Below are positions 36,873 through 46,400 of a stretch of DNA of 64,000 nucleotides, one piece after another (the first letter of the stretch is position 1; every line of letters begins with the position of its first letter). A program made the translations under genes and the position numbers. The notes under the pieces were generated by a model. That model was not told the origin of the DNA and made no database searches. It saw only the letters and a program-made list of their open reading frames with translations. This stretch comes from Chloroflexota bacterium. Its GTDB lineage: Bacteria; Chloroflexota; Dehalococcoidia; Lucifugimonadales; Lucifugimonadaceae. The stretch covers positions 21,630-85,629 of the forward strand of contig PCAM01000037.1 in the NCBI GenBank assembly GCA_002730555.1, written 5' to 3'.

Positions 36873-37955
36873 GTGAGCAATCAAGGAACACCCGGTCCTG
36901 ATACCATCGTATTTACGAGTGATGGGGAACCGCAGACCTCGCAAGCAATCGTGGATCGTCTTGTGGACCTGGTGTCCAGTGGCAGTCTCCAGCCAGACAG
37001 CTATTCACTGGGCGGCACGGTCGAAGCGCTTGAAGAGCGTGTCGCCAGTGACCTCGGCAAGGAAGCCGCGATCTGGATGCCGACCGGCACACTGGCGAAC
37101 CACCTCGCCCTGCGCCGTCATTGCGGAATCAAGTCGAGAGTGGTTTTGCAAGAACAAAGCCACATCTATCACGACGAAGGAGACACGCTTGCAAGACTGA
37201 GCGGGTTGAACGTGATTCCGCTCGCCACCGATAGGCCATATTTCATCGCGGACGAGCTCCAGGTCGCACTGGATCAATCTGTAGATGGCCGTGTGCTGAA
37301 CCCGGTTGGGGTTGTTTCGATAGAAAGTCCGGTGAGGCGCCAGGCAGGTCAGGTGGTCCCGTGGGACGAGATGCAGGCGATCAGTCATCTGTGTGCTGAG
37401 CAGGCGATCCCGGTGCATCTAGATGGAGCCAGGCTCTACATGATGTCGGTCGCAACAGGGATTGGCATAAGGGACTACGCGGACCTTTTCGACAGCGTTT
37501 ACGTCTCGATGTACAAGTACTTCGGGGCGCCTTTCGGCGCGGTACTGGCGGGTAGCAGTGAATTCATGGAAGGTATGTTTCACGACCGGCGCACGTTCGG
37601 GGGAGGCCTATCCTCCGCCTACCTGATCGCCGGGCTCGCTCTGGACGGGATGGACGGATTCGAAAATCGTTACAGAGAGGCTTTTGAGAAGGCCACATCG
37701 TTGTTCACGGACATCAATAACCTGGCCGCCGTCACAGTCCGCAAGTTTGACCACGGCTCCAACATTTTTGAACTTGTGATTGACCCTGAGATCGATACGG
37801 ACAGATTCGTCGGGAAGTTATTTGACCTCGGGATCGTGATTCGCTGGCCAAACGACAGTTGGCCGATACCTCTCCTCCATGTGAATACCACAATGCTCCG
37901 GCGTCCGAACGCAGAAATCGCCGAAGCTTTCGTTGTGGCCGCTTCGAGCGGTTAA
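36873..37955 (+). CDS. Threonine-aldolase-like/beta-eliminating lyase (PLP)
   Basis: 360 residues, fold-type I PLP enzyme: MPTGTLANHLALRRHCG, IESPVRRQAGQVVPWDE, VHLDGARLYMMSVATG (Asp for the PLP ring) and SMYKYFGAPFGAVLAG with the Schiff-base Lys. It would cleave a beta-hydroxy amino acid to glycine plus an aldehyde, or act as a related lyase. Start GTG 36873. The spacer upstream (36577-36872) holds no gene; it is AT-richer near 36785-36830, where a promoter is likely. Confidence 0.88.
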   Translation: MSNQGTPGPDTIVFTSDGEPQTSQAIVDRLVDLVSSGSLQPDSYSLGGTVEALEERVASDLGKEAAIWMPTGTLANHLALRRHCGIKSRVVLQEQSHIYHDEGDTLARLSGLNVIPLATDRPYFIADELQVALDQSVDGRVLNPVGVVSIESPVRRQAGQVVPWDEMQAISHLCAEQAIPVHLDGARLYMMSVATGIGIRDYADLFDSVYVSMYKYFGAPFGAVLAGSSEFMEGMFHDRRTFGGGLSSAYLIAGLALDGMDGFENRYREAFEKATSLFTDINNLAAVTVRKFDHGSNIFELVIDPEIDTDRFVGKLFDLGIVIRWPNDSWPIPLLHVNTTMLRRPNAEIAEAFVVAASSG

Positions 37956-37988
37956 TCAAACGGACAAATAGGGTGCTATCCTCCCGCC

Positions 37989-39302
37989 GTGTCAGCGCTC
38001 GAAGATTCTTCAGACGTCCTAGTCATCGGCGGCGGGATCATCGGGTCCGCCGTTGCTTACCAGCTGGCGCGCCGGGGCATGGCGGTCACGCTGCTCGACA
38101 AGGGGCCGATCGGGTACGAGCAATCGACCCGCAACTGGGGCTGGGTCCACCAGCAAGTCCGCTACCCCCACCTCATTCCGCTGGCGGTAGCGTCCGTCAA
38201 GATGTGGGAAGAGTTGTCCGCGGACCTTGAGGCGGACGTGGGGTTCATCCAGGGCGGCAACCTGAGTCTCGGCTTCGACGACGCCGACCTGGTGGAGTTC
38301 GAACAGTGGCGGGGAACCGCTCGTGATGCCGGCCTTGAAACGACCGTTCTGACCCGCGATCAGGTTGCTGACACGTTGCCCGGGATGGCCTGGATGGAAG
38401 GAACCTGGACCGGCGCACTCCACCTTCCCACGGATGGTCAGGCCGATCCTGACCTGGTCACCGCCGCTTTCGCTCGGGCCGCAGAACGGCACGGCGCGCG
38501 CATCGTGACCGACTGCGCCGTCACAGGAATCGACACTGCCGGTGGTTCCGTGACCGGCGTGCTCACCGAGCGCGGGCTGATCCGCGCCCCCCGGGTCGTC
38601 GTTGCCGCCGGGGCCTGGTCGAGCCGCCTGACGCGCCCGCTCGGCGTCCGCTTCCCGCAACGCTCCGTCCGTTCAACGGTCGTCAGAACAACGCCGGTGG
38701 ATCCGATCACTCCCGTCACCGCGTGGGCCGACGGCTTCACGTTTCGGCAGGACCGCGCCGGCAGATTCGTGCTGGCCGGTGGAGAAGCGGCCATCTACGA
38801 GGTCGACCTTGACCTCTTCCGTGACATGCACTGGTTTTTGCCCCTGGCCTGGAGGAACAGACACTGGCTGCGGATTCACGTCGGCCGACACCTCCTCGGA
38901 GACCTGGCGGCGCGCCTGCCAGGGTCGTCGGCGCGCCGTGAGTTCTGGCAACGCCGCCGAAAGATCGATCCGCCAGCGGACGCGAAAGGTGTGCGTGAGA
39001 CCCTTGGGCGTTTCCATCGGGTATTCCCGAATCTCGGAGAGGTCGGCATGGAGTCGTCCTGGGCTGGGAACATTGACTCAACGCCCGACCAGGCTCCCAT
39101 CATCGGGCCGGTCACTGGCGGCCCGACCGGACTCCTCATCGCCACCGGCTTCTCTGGCCACGGCTTCGCCCTCGGGCCCGCTGCAGGGCGACTTGCAGCC
39201 GACCTCGTCCTCGGGGACGAACCCGTTGTAGACCCACGCCCGTTCCGCCACGCCCGATTCGCCGAACGCGACGTCCCCACCGTCGGCGTCCACCGCCGTT
39301 GA
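37989..39302 (+). CDS. FAD-dependent oxidoreductase (DAO family)
   Basis: 437 residues. VLVIGGGIIGSAVAYQLARR is the FAD-binding GxGxxG fold, followed by STRNWGWVHQQVRYP, and near the C-terminus a second dinucleotide segment (LIATGFSGHGFALGPAAGRL). This is the layout of D-amino-acid and sarcosine-type oxidases or dehydrogenases that oxidise an amine or amino acid. GTG start 37989. It begins 33 bases after the threonine-aldolase-like gene and may be co-transcribed with it, which suggests amino acid catabolism. Confidence 0.9.
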   Translation: MSALEDSSDVLVIGGGIIGSAVAYQLARRGMAVTLLDKGPIGYEQSTRNWGWVHQQVRYPHLIPLAVASVKMWEELSADLEADVGFIQGGNLSLGFDDADLVEFEQWRGTARDAGLETTVLTRDQVADTLPGMAWMEGTWTGALHLPTDGQADPDLVTAAFARAAERHGARIVTDCAVTGIDTAGGSVTGVLTERGLIRAPRVVVAAGAWSSRLTRPLGVRFPQRSVRSTVVRTTPVDPITPVTAWADGFTFRQDRAGRFVLAGGEAAIYEVDLDLFRDMHWFLPLAWRNRHWLRIHVGRHLLGDLAARLPGSSARREFWQRRRKIDPPADAKGVRETLGRFHRVFPNLGEVGMESSWAGNIDSTPDQAPIIGPVTGGPTGLLIATGFSGHGFALGPAAGRLAADLVLGDEPVVDPRPFRHARFAERDVPTVGVHRR

Positions 39303-39386
39303 TGCGCCACGGATGATCGACGGGTGCCCGGCGCCTCCCCGGGACGACGCATCCCCGGTTCTGTGCCTGATAGACCAACGAGTTAC

Positions 39387-40331
39387 TCAGTTGAGGGGTG
39401 GCAGCTTCACGCCCAGGATCACCCGCAGGTAGTTGATGTTGTGGGCCAGATAATCGTCGACGGCGAGGTCGAGATCTCCGCCGATCGCGTCGAAGCCATC
39501 GTCGCCCTCTCGCGGCCCGTCCATGTCCAGCATGACCCAACCCTTGAAATGCCGGTCTCGTAAAAGCTTCATCACGGCCGGGAAGTCCACGCCCCCACCA
39601 CCCAGGTTGTGATACACGCTGGCTTCGGCGTGCTGTTCCCGTGACGGGGTTTGCTTACTAGGGATGTATTTCGCGTATGTGTCTTTCAGGTGCACTTCTG
39701 CGATGCGGGGAAAGTAATCGCTCATGATCTGTACTGGATCACTGCCGCCCAGGGCCAGTTGCCCGGTGTCAGGGGTGAACCACACGTAGTTCAGGTCGGT
39801 CAGGTCAAACAGGGCCCGGACCTCGTGCTCGCGCTCCACCGGGCCCCAGATGTGCGGGTGAGGCGCCAGGCGAATCCCCATTTCGATCGTCTGGCGGCCG
39901 ATCTCGTTGAGCGTGTCGGCGACCCTCTTCAGCTGGTCACCCGTCGTGCCCTCGGCCGGTCGGGGGCCCATGTTGACCTTCCATACATCGCAGCCGAACG
40001 GCTGAAGGAAGTCACGGGCAAAGGCCACATGGTCGGCGATCGTCTTCGGCGTCTGTTCCGGGTCGACAAAGTTTGTCGACTGCCCCTGCGCCCCGTTCGA
40101 GACATCGATCAGCGTCACGCCCGACTCATCGAACTTTCCCTTGAGCGCCAGCGGGTCCGCACGGTGGTCCTCGATCTGTTTTGCATACGGCTCGATACCT
40201 TGCAGACCGAGCGCGGCAATCCTCTTGATCGCCCACTCGATCGGGTGACGGGCGTCCCACAGGGAGCTGGTGGAGCCGTACAGGATGTCCGGATTTTCGG
40301 GATCCAGGGGTCGGTGAGATGGGGCGGGCAT
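39387..40331 (-). CDS. Sugar phosphate isomerase/epimerase-like TIM barrel
   Basis: 314 residues from ATG 40331 with GGAGGA eight bases upstream. It belongs to the xylose-isomerase-like TIM barrel family: ALGLQGIEPYAKQIE near the start, RLAPHPHIWGPVEREHE with metal-type His, and VHLKDTYAKYIPSKQ, then GVDFPAVMKLL. These are metal-dependent isomerases or epimerases of sugars, or similar enzymes such as 2-keto-myo-inositol dehydratase. Substrate unknown. Confidence 0.85.
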   Translation of the reverse strand: MPAPSHRPLDPENPDILYGSTSSLWDARHPIEWAIKRIAALGLQGIEPYAKQIEDHRADPLALKGKFDESGVTLIDVSNGAQGQSTNFVDPEQTPKTIADHVAFARDFLQPFGCDVWKVNMGPRPAEGTTGDQLKRVADTLNEIGRQTIEMGIRLAPHPHIWGPVEREHEVRALFDLTDLNYVWFTPDTGQLALGGSDPVQIMSDYFPRIAEVHLKDTYAKYIPSKQTPSREQHAEASVYHNLGGGGVDFPAVMKLLRDRHFKGWVMLDMDGPREGDDGFDAIGGDLDLAVDDYLAHNINYLRVILGVKLPPLN

Positions 40332-40555
40332 AGGACGCTTCCTCCAACTTGTGATGTGGGGTTGATGGAGGATAGCTCCAACAGACGCCGTCAGCCAACC
40401 TTGACGCCCCCGGACCAAAAGGCCGTGTTTGCTTCGTCAGGACAGGCTGGATATATTCGTCACGCTCGGCAACCCAAGAAGAAGCCCAAGAGGCAGACCG
40501 ATACGATCCCGACGCCCCGCTTAGACAACATTCCGACAACACGGGAGGTGCGGAC

Positions 40556-41590
40556 ATGACGACCCATGATTACAACGGACACACTCACGATCACGACGAC
40601 AACGGCGGCTCCCTGGCCGTAAAAGAGATGGCAGCGGCATGCGTCAAGTTCGTCGATAGCCTCTCGGTGGACCAGAAATCAAAGACGCTCTTCCATTTCA
40701 ACGATGGCGAACGTGTCTTCTGGTACTACCCGCCGATGAACCGGCACGGCCTGCCGCTGCGCGATATGGACGAGAACCAGCGCTCCCTGGCGTACGCCCT
40801 CATGTCCTCGGGGCTCAGCGAGGCCGCCAACACGAGAGCGCACCAGATCATCGACCACGAATTGATCCTTGAATCAATCGAGAAATCAGAAGGCATCGTG
40901 TCGTTCGTCCGCGATCCTGACCTCTACTACTGGACCGTGTTTGGCGACCCGATGGGAAGCGACCCATGGGGATGGCGTGTAGAAGGCCACCACATCTCGA
41001 TCCATATGCACATCTATCGCGGTGAGGTCATCTCAACGACCCCGTTCTTCTTCGGCTCCAACCCCGCTATCGTGCCGGCCGGCCTCCCGCACGCTGGTCG
41101 CAACATCCTGGGCAGCCGGGAAGATCTGGCCCTGGAGCTTGCCAGCTCCCTCGATTCCAGTCAGCGCTCGATAGCCGTAATCGCTGAAGATGCCCCTTTC
41201 GACATCCTCACGTACAACAGCTCCAAGGCGCTGATACCCAAAGAGGAAGGCATCCGCGGCGGGCAGATGAGCGGCTCCCAGAAAGAGATGCTCACCTCTC
41301 TGATCACCGAGTACACGAGCCAGGTGCGAAGCGACTTCGAGGACAAGGGGGTCGGAAAGGTCTTCACTCAGCTCCGTGGAGATGGCGTAGAGAATTTCCA
41401 CTTCGCCTGGTCCGGCGGCATGGACCATGGCCAGAAGCACTACTATCGGATACACAGCGGCGACTTCGTCATCGAGTACGACAACCGCCAGAACGACGCC
41501 AACCACATCCACTCAGTCCTTCGCGACGTGGAAAACGATTTCGGTATCGACGTCCTTAGGGAGCACCTGCTGCTATTCCACGTGATCTAG
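40556..41590 (+). CDS. DUF3500 protein
   Basis: 344 residues with the DUF3500 pattern: RVFWYYPPMNRHGLPLRDMD, QRSLAYALMSSGLSEAAN, DPWGWRVEGHHISIHMHIY and SNPAIVPAGLPHAGRNILGS. A His/Asp-rich N-terminus (residues 3-16, DYNGHTHDHDDN) could bind metal. GGGAGG lies upstream of ATG 40556. No signal peptide. The molecular function of this family is not established, and the neighbours do not clarify it. Confidence 0.85.
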   Translation: MTTHDYNGHTHDHDDNGGSLAVKEMAAACVKFVDSLSVDQKSKTLFHFNDGERVFWYYPPMNRHGLPLRDMDENQRSLAYALMSSGLSEAANTRAHQIIDHELILESIEKSEGIVSFVRDPDLYYWTVFGDPMGSDPWGWRVEGHHISIHMHIYRGEVISTTPFFFGSNPAIVPAGLPHAGRNILGSREDLALELASSLDSSQRSIAVIAEDAPFDILTYNSSKALIPKEEGIRGGQMSGSQKEMLTSLITEYTSQVRSDFEDKGVGKVFTQLRGDGVENFHFAWSGGMDHGQKHYYRIHSGDFVIEYDNRQNDANHIHSVLRDVENDFGIDVLREHLLLFHVI

Positions 41591-41934
41591 GAATCGCAGC
41601 AGACGTGACCTGCTCCTCTTAGACGGTACCAATCAAGAACTTAGCGACTGGACGTCTCCAGAAGAGGGCATTCATGCCAGCCTTCTCACAGGCGGCTGAA
41701 CTAACATAATCACCGGTACCGCGTCAGGGGGTAGGTCAGGCGGTTATGCGGTTGTGAACGGATAGTATTTGTAAGTCATGCCAACAAAGTCCGGTGATTT
41801 TGGGCTGAATACGTCTCCCCGCAGAGGTATTTGGCAACGAGGCTAGTTCGCGTTGCCCCACGTTGGCCTGAGCGCCTATCTACGCGCAGGTATTTTGCTC
41901 GTATAGGCGATGATTTCAGGACGCTGCTCATTCT
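41591..41934. other. Intergenic region with the MITE-like element
   Basis: No gene on either strand. It contains the 133-bp element at 41606-41738. The remainder to 41934 shows no recognisable feature. Confidence 0.5.
41606..41738. mobile_element. MITE-like element with imperfect terminal inverted repeats
   Basis: The left end TGACCTGCTCCTCTTAGACG (41606-41625, running on to GGTACC at 41630) is the inverse of the right end GGTACCGCGTCAGGGGG with TAGGTCA (41715-41738), 24-25 bp each. The inside has no coding capacity. TGACCT at the ends fits a short derivative of an insertion sequence; the parent is not in the window. A second single end lies at 34288. Confidence 0.55.
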
Positions 41935-42945
41935 CTAAAGAGATCGGCGTCTCGGGAGGTTGCCGGTCCCCGGGCCGGGGGTGTCCGGGAGGATACCTTC
42001 TAGTTCTGCCATGTCGGCGGCTGTCAGCTCCCAATCCATAGTCGCGGCGTTTTGCACCACCTGTTCAACACGGGTGGCACCGGCTATTACAGACGACACC
42101 TCGGGATGGGCCAGCAGCCATGCGAAGGCGAGCTCGACCATCGTGTGATCTCGTTGGGCGGCGAACATCTCCAGCGCTTCAAGCAGATCGAAACTCGCAT
42201 CGTTGACGTACTGATCGGCGGTCCATTGCAGGCGGGCCAGCCGGCTGCCCTCCGGCAGCTCCGTGTCGCGTTTGTACTTGCCTGTGAGGAAGCCCGAGGC
42301 GAGCGGGTAGTAAGGTAGGATTCCGGTTCCATACTTGGCAGCGGCGTGGATCAGCTCGTGCTCCGGTTCACGCTCTAGCATCGAGAACGCCGACTGCACG
42401 GTCGCGAACTCCGGCCAGCCGCTCTGACGCGCGATCTGAATCCCTTCAACCAACTCCCATGCCAGGAAGTTGGAGCATCCGACGTATCGGACCTTGCCCG
42501 AGGTCACGATGTCGTCCAGCGCCCGCAGCGTCTCGTCGATTCCCGTCAACGGGTCCTGAATGTGCATCTGATACAGGTCGATGTAATCGGTCTGCAGGCG
42601 TTTCAGGCTTTCGTCTATGGAGCGTTTTAAGTGAGACGCCGTTAGGCCTTCCCGGTTCACCCCACCGGCCCATTTCATGCCAGCCTTGGAGGAGATGATC
42701 ACCTCGGTCCGGTAGCCCTTGATCGCACGGCCGATGAACTCTTCCGACTGTCCTTCTGAGTACAGGTCCGAGGTGTCGATGAAGTTGATCCCGGCCTTTC
42801 TACAGGCATCCAGGACCGCAGTGGTCGTCTCGAAACTCAGGTTTCCGCCGGCGACCTGACTGGGGCTCATCTGGCCGAAGTTGTTGGCCCCGAGGCCGAT
42901 AGCGGAGACGAGTAGTCCGGTGCTGCCGAGTCGTCGGTATTTCAC
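41935..42945 (-). CDS. Aldo/keto reductase
   Basis: 336 residues. MKYRRLGSTGLLVSAIGLGA, then NFIDTSDLYSEGQSEEFIG (Asp and Tyr), VIISSKAGMKW (Lys) and YIDLYQMHIQDPLTGIDETL (His) give the full catalytic tetrad. The C-terminal NADPH-binding part has SSVIAGATRVEQV. Family members reduce aldehydes or ketones. GTG start at 42945. No operon partner; repeats fill the spacer upstream. Confidence 0.92.
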   Translation of the reverse strand: MKYRRLGSTGLLVSAIGLGANNFGQMSPSQVAGGNLSFETTTAVLDACRKAGINFIDTSDLYSEGQSEEFIGRAIKGYRTEVIISSKAGMKWAGGVNREGLTASHLKRSIDESLKRLQTDYIDLYQMHIQDPLTGIDETLRALDDIVTSGKVRYVGCSNFLAWELVEGIQIARQSGWPEFATVQSAFSMLEREPEHELIHAAAKYGTGILPYYPLASGFLTGKYKRDTELPEGSRLARLQWTADQYVNDASFDLLEALEMFAAQRDHTMVELAFAWLLAHPEVSSVIAGATRVEQVVQNAATMDWELTAADMAELEGILPDTPGPGTGNLPRRRSL

Positions 42946-42987
42946 GGGTGGGTGTACTCCTTTTATAGACAGGAACTTGAAGGAGAA

Positions 42988-43145
42988 ATGGGCGTATTAC
43001 CATACGCCCCTACATCAGTCCTCGGCTCTCGAAGGTCCGATTCGTACGTCAACGCGCTTGCGGACCGACCGCCTACCGGCGGCCCCTCCTCATCCTGCGC
43101 CTTCTTCCGATTGGGAGAACGGAACGGCGAGATGCCCCCGGATTG
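42988..43145. repeat. Mosaic intergenic repeat (modules A, D, half C)
   Basis: GGGCGTATTACCATACGCCC at 42990-43009, then CTCGGCTCTCGAAGGTCCG (43021-43039) and a degenerate half of the inverted repeat at about 43100-43120. It lies between the divergent aldo/keto reductase and Mo-hydroxylase genes. Confidence 0.7.
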
Positions 43146-43275
43146 AGTTGCAGCCCCTCCGGACCGGAAGCGGCATCGTAACAATTGTCGCTTCGCGCCG
43201 TAGAGTTCTCGGGATATTCGCGGTATTCCAGGCGGGCGCGTATGATGCGCTTTTCTACGGAAGGGGACGTGACAA

Positions 43276-43752
43276 ATGCACCTGAAAGTGAACGACGAAT
43301 CGCACGAGGTGACGGTCGACGTCGAGCGCACGCTGCTCAGCGTGCTACGGCATGAGCTGGGGCTGACCGGCACAAAGTACGGATGCGGCGAGGGCAACTG
43401 CGGCGCCTGCACGGTGTTGATCGATGGCGAGGCAACGCGGTCCTGCATCACGCCCGTGACGTCAGCCGGTGGACGCGACATCACGACCATCGAAGGGTTG
43501 GCGGACGGTGACACGCTGCATCCGGTACAGGAGGCGTTCGTTGAACACACGGCGTTCCAGTGCGCCTACTGCACGCCCGGCTTCATCATGAGCAGTACCG
43601 TCCTGCTGGATCGAAACCCGGCTCCGGACGACGAACAAATTCGTTCCGCGCTGAGCGGTCATATCTGCCGTTGTGGCGCATATGTCCGCATCTTGAAGGC
43701 TGTAAAGTCAGCCTCCAGTGAGCCGGTTCAGAGCGAAGGCGGTGCGTCATGA
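43276..43752 (+). CDS. (2Fe-2S) subunit of a molybdenum hydroxylase
   Basis: 158 residues with both clusters of this family: the plant-type motif KYGCGEGNCGACTVLIDG and the second, helical cluster motif QCAYCTPGFIMSS and HICRCGAY. It transfers electrons from the Mo site to an acceptor. ATG 43276. Its stop overlaps the start of the large subunit by four bases (43749-43752), so the two are coupled. Confidence 0.95.
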   Translation: MHLKVNDESHEVTVDVERTLLSVLRHELGLTGTKYGCGEGNCGACTVLIDGEATRSCITPVTSAGGRDITTIEGLADGDTLHPVQEAFVEHTAFQCAYCTPGFIMSSTVLLDRNPAPDDEQIRSALSGHICRCGAYVRILKAVKSASSEPVQSEGGAS

Positions 43753-45788
43753 GCCGTCAGAACGCAGACCCGGATATCGCACTAAAGGTCGTCGGGGCCC
43801 CACGCTGGACGCCCGAGCCGGACCCTCGCACGCCCCCAGGAGACCCGGCAACACTGCTTACGATCGACAGTGACGGGGTTGTTTCGGCGTTCTCCGGGAA
43901 GGTCGAATACGGCCAGGGCATTCGGAACGGGTTTGCTATGGAGATCGCTGACGAGCTCGATGTGGGCGTCGACTCGGTACAGATCGTTCTTGGCGATACG
44001 GACCTCGTGCCGCAGGATCGCGGCACTACGGGCAGCGCTTCAACGCGCACGGTCGGCATCCAGTTGCGTCGCGCGGCCGCCACAGCCCGCCGGGCATTGA
44101 TCGACCTTGCAGCCACCCGGCTTGAAGTGAGCGCCGGTTCGCTCAAGACACGCGACGGACAGGTCGTACCGGATGACGGCTCTGCCGGGGTGAGGTACGC
44201 CGATCTCCTGTCCGGCAACTCCCTGACCCTGGACATCCCGGATGTCGTGCAGGTGAAGGCCGTCGAGGAGTTCCAGCTGATGGGCCGCCCGGCGCGGCGC
44301 ATCGACGCCGTTTCGCGCGTCACCGGCGCGGCGAAGTACGCGCAGGACGTGGTCGTCTCCGGGATGCTGTACGGCAAGATTCTGCGGCCGCCTTCATACG
44401 GGGCGAAGTTACGACAGATAGATACGACGCGTGCGGAGCGCGTTTCCGGCGTCGTTTCGGTCGTTCAGGACGGTGATTTTGTCGGGGTGGTGGCGGAGCG
44501 TGAGGACGTGGCCGAGTACGCGGTCGAGGCGATCCGCGCTAGATGGGAGGAGAGCCGTGACACCGCTTCCGACTGGAATATTCCGGCGCTCTTGAAGGAG
44601 CGTGCGGAAGATCTGACAGCGCTCCGAGAGGGCGGCGATCTTGGTGCGGGGTTTGGTTCAGCGGACCGGGTTTTTGAGAACACTTATTACGTGCCTTACG
44701 TGTCCAACGCCCAGATGGAGCCGAGTGCTTCAGTGGCCCGTTGGGATGGCGATCACCTCACCATCTGGAGTGCTAATCGCGGACCGTTTGCCGAGCGGGA
44801 CAGCTTAGCCGAGATGTTTGGATTGGACACCAGCCAGGTTCGGGTGACCGCGGCCGAGATCGGCGGTTCTTTCGGCACGAAGACGCCGACCGTGTCGTAC
44901 GAGGCGGCCCGACTTGCGAAGGCCGTGGACGCGCCTGTTCGCGTCTCGTACAACCGCGCGGAAGAGTTTTCGTGGAGCACCGTGCGGCCTGCGGCAACGT
45001 TTGAGATCAAGAGCGGCGTGGATGCTGACGGGAATATCATGGCGTGGGATTACGCGGCCTTCCACGCCGGGGAGAACGCTTTCCGCGGAAAGCGGGGAGC
45101 GGACATTTTGTACGACGTGGATAACGTGCGGATCGGCGTGGCTGCTTCGGAGTCGCCATTGCAGTCAGGGTCTTACCGATCTCTGGGCGGGGCGACCAAT
45201 CACTTTGCCCGCGAGGTCCACATGGACGAGATCGCTGTCGGGTTGGGGCTCGACCCGCTGGAGTTCCGACTGCGCAACCTGACGCATGACCGGCTTCGGC
45301 CATGTCTCATCGCAGCGGCGGAAGCCTTCGGATGGGCGACGCGTCAAAAACGTCCGGGAGTGGGTTATGGGATGGCGATCGGATACGACGCCGGCAGCTT
45401 TACGGCGCAGTGCGTTGAAGTTCTGGTCGAAAACGGGGAAGCCCGTGTCACGCGGGTAGTTGTCGGGTTCGACTGCGGCCTTGTGGTGAACCCAGACGGC
45501 GCACGCAACCAGATTGAAGGCTCGATCATCATGGGCATGGGAACAGCGTTGTGGGAGGCGGTGGAGTTTGACGGTGGCCGGGTCCTGAACGCCGGGTTCG
45601 CTCGCTACCGCGTGCCGCGGATCGCGGATACGCCGGAGATCGAGGTGGTGTTCACGGGCGGTGATGATGTGCCGTCTTCGGGCGCGGGCGAACCGGGCAT
45701 CGTCGCCATCGCACCGGCCATCGCTAACGCTGTCCGGGATGCGACGGGAACGGCGATCCAAGAGCTGCCTATCGTGCCGCGACTGTGA
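43749..45788 (+). CDS. Molybdopterin-binding subunit of a xanthine-dehydrogenase-type hydroxylase
   Basis: 679 residues, the catalytic subunit that hydroxylates an aldehyde or N-heterocycle with water. Seen: GKVEYGQGIRNGFAMEIADE, ATEIGG-like AAEIGGSFGTKTPTVSYEAA, QSGSYRSLGGATNH and, near the C-terminus, SGAGEPGIVAIAPAIANAV with the active-site Glu. Molybdopterin cytosine dinucleotide is the usual cofactor. No FAD subunit follows, so the enzyme may pass electrons to a cytochrome or other carrier, as isoquinoline-type oxidoreductases do. Confidence 0.93.
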   Translation: MSRQNADPDIALKVVGAPRWTPEPDPRTPPGDPATLLTIDSDGVVSAFSGKVEYGQGIRNGFAMEIADELDVGVDSVQIVLGDTDLVPQDRGTTGSASTRTVGIQLRRAAATARRALIDLAATRLEVSAGSLKTRDGQVVPDDGSAGVRYADLLSGNSLTLDIPDVVQVKAVEEFQLMGRPARRIDAVSRVTGAAKYAQDVVVSGMLYGKILRPPSYGAKLRQIDTTRAERVSGVVSVVQDGDFVGVVAEREDVAEYAVEAIRARWEESRDTASDWNIPALLKERAEDLTALREGGDLGAGFGSADRVFENTYYVPYVSNAQMEPSASVARWDGDHLTIWSANRGPFAERDSLAEMFGLDTSQVRVTAAEIGGSFGTKTPTVSYEAARLAKAVDAPVRVSYNRAEEFSWSTVRPAATFEIKSGVDADGNIMAWDYAAFHAGENAFRGKRGADILYDVDNVRIGVAASESPLQSGSYRSLGGATNHFAREVHMDEIAVGLGLDPLEFRLRNLTHDRLRPCLIAAAEAFGWATRQKRPGVGYGMAIGYDAGSFTAQCVEVLVENGEARVTRVVVGFDCGLVVNPDGARNQIEGSIIMGMGTALWEAVEFDGGRVLNAGFARYRVPRIADTPEIEVVFTGGDDVPSSGAGEPGIVAIAPAIANAVRDATGTAIQELPIVPRL

Positions 45789-45799
45789 CGGGACGAAGG

Positions 45800-46203
45800 C
45801 CTTTCGGGTATGACGGGTTCGCACGGGATTTGATTCGTGGGGCGACGCATTTTGCATTCGTGCCCATGATCGTGAATGCGAGGATGCACTCGGTGACCCC
45901 GACCGTGGGGAACCTGTGACGAGAGTTACTGGAGAACGTTGTGCGGGCGAGCGGCGGCGATGTCGATGTGCTGGATTATCCGCCGCCACAGCCATTGGGG
46001 GCGCTGTGGGCGCGTGACGGCAAGGCGGTGTGTTCATGTGCGGCCTGCCGTGGAGCCTGAGCGACGCGTTCTTGGATGCGCATAACAACCCGGCGAACGG
46101 GGATCTGATGGATGCGTTGTTGCCGGATTGGTTCGTTGTGCCAGATCCGGAGACGTATATCCGGTATCTGGCGCGACGGGTACGGGTGAACGCGTACTGG
46201 TAG
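45800..46203 (+). pseudogene. Decayed substrate-binding protein, PhnD-like
   Basis: Two frames joined give GYDGFARDLIRGATHFAFVP, then MIVNARMHSVTPTVGNL, a TGA at 45917-45919, RELLENVV and YPPPQPLGALWARDGKAV, and after a one-base shift near 46030, FMCGLPWSLSDAFLDAH. This resembles the phosphate/phosphonate periplasmic-binding-like family; the TGA sits where Trp would be expected. The end is TAG 46201-46203. No transport genes are nearby. Confidence 0.5.
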
Positions 46204-46314
46204 ATGCACCGGTTGAGTCAGGTAGCAAACCGGGCGCTGGCGCCGAACTACGGTTGATACAGGTTGTGGTGGCGTACTAGGGCGTTGACCGTGGTTTGAG
46301 AGTCGAGACCGTGT

Positions 46315-46400
46315 CCTGAGGCTCTCGAAGGACCGGAACTCGTGCGTGGACCCAGGGACGGATTGCGATCCACCCTCGCACCCCTCATCCTTCCGCGGAA
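46315..46400. repeat. Mosaic intergenic repeat (module D and half C)
   Basis: CCTGAGGCTCTCGAAGGACC at 46315-46334, followed by GCACCCCTCATCCTTCCGCG. It continues directly into the long hairpin at 46401. Confidence 0.65.
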
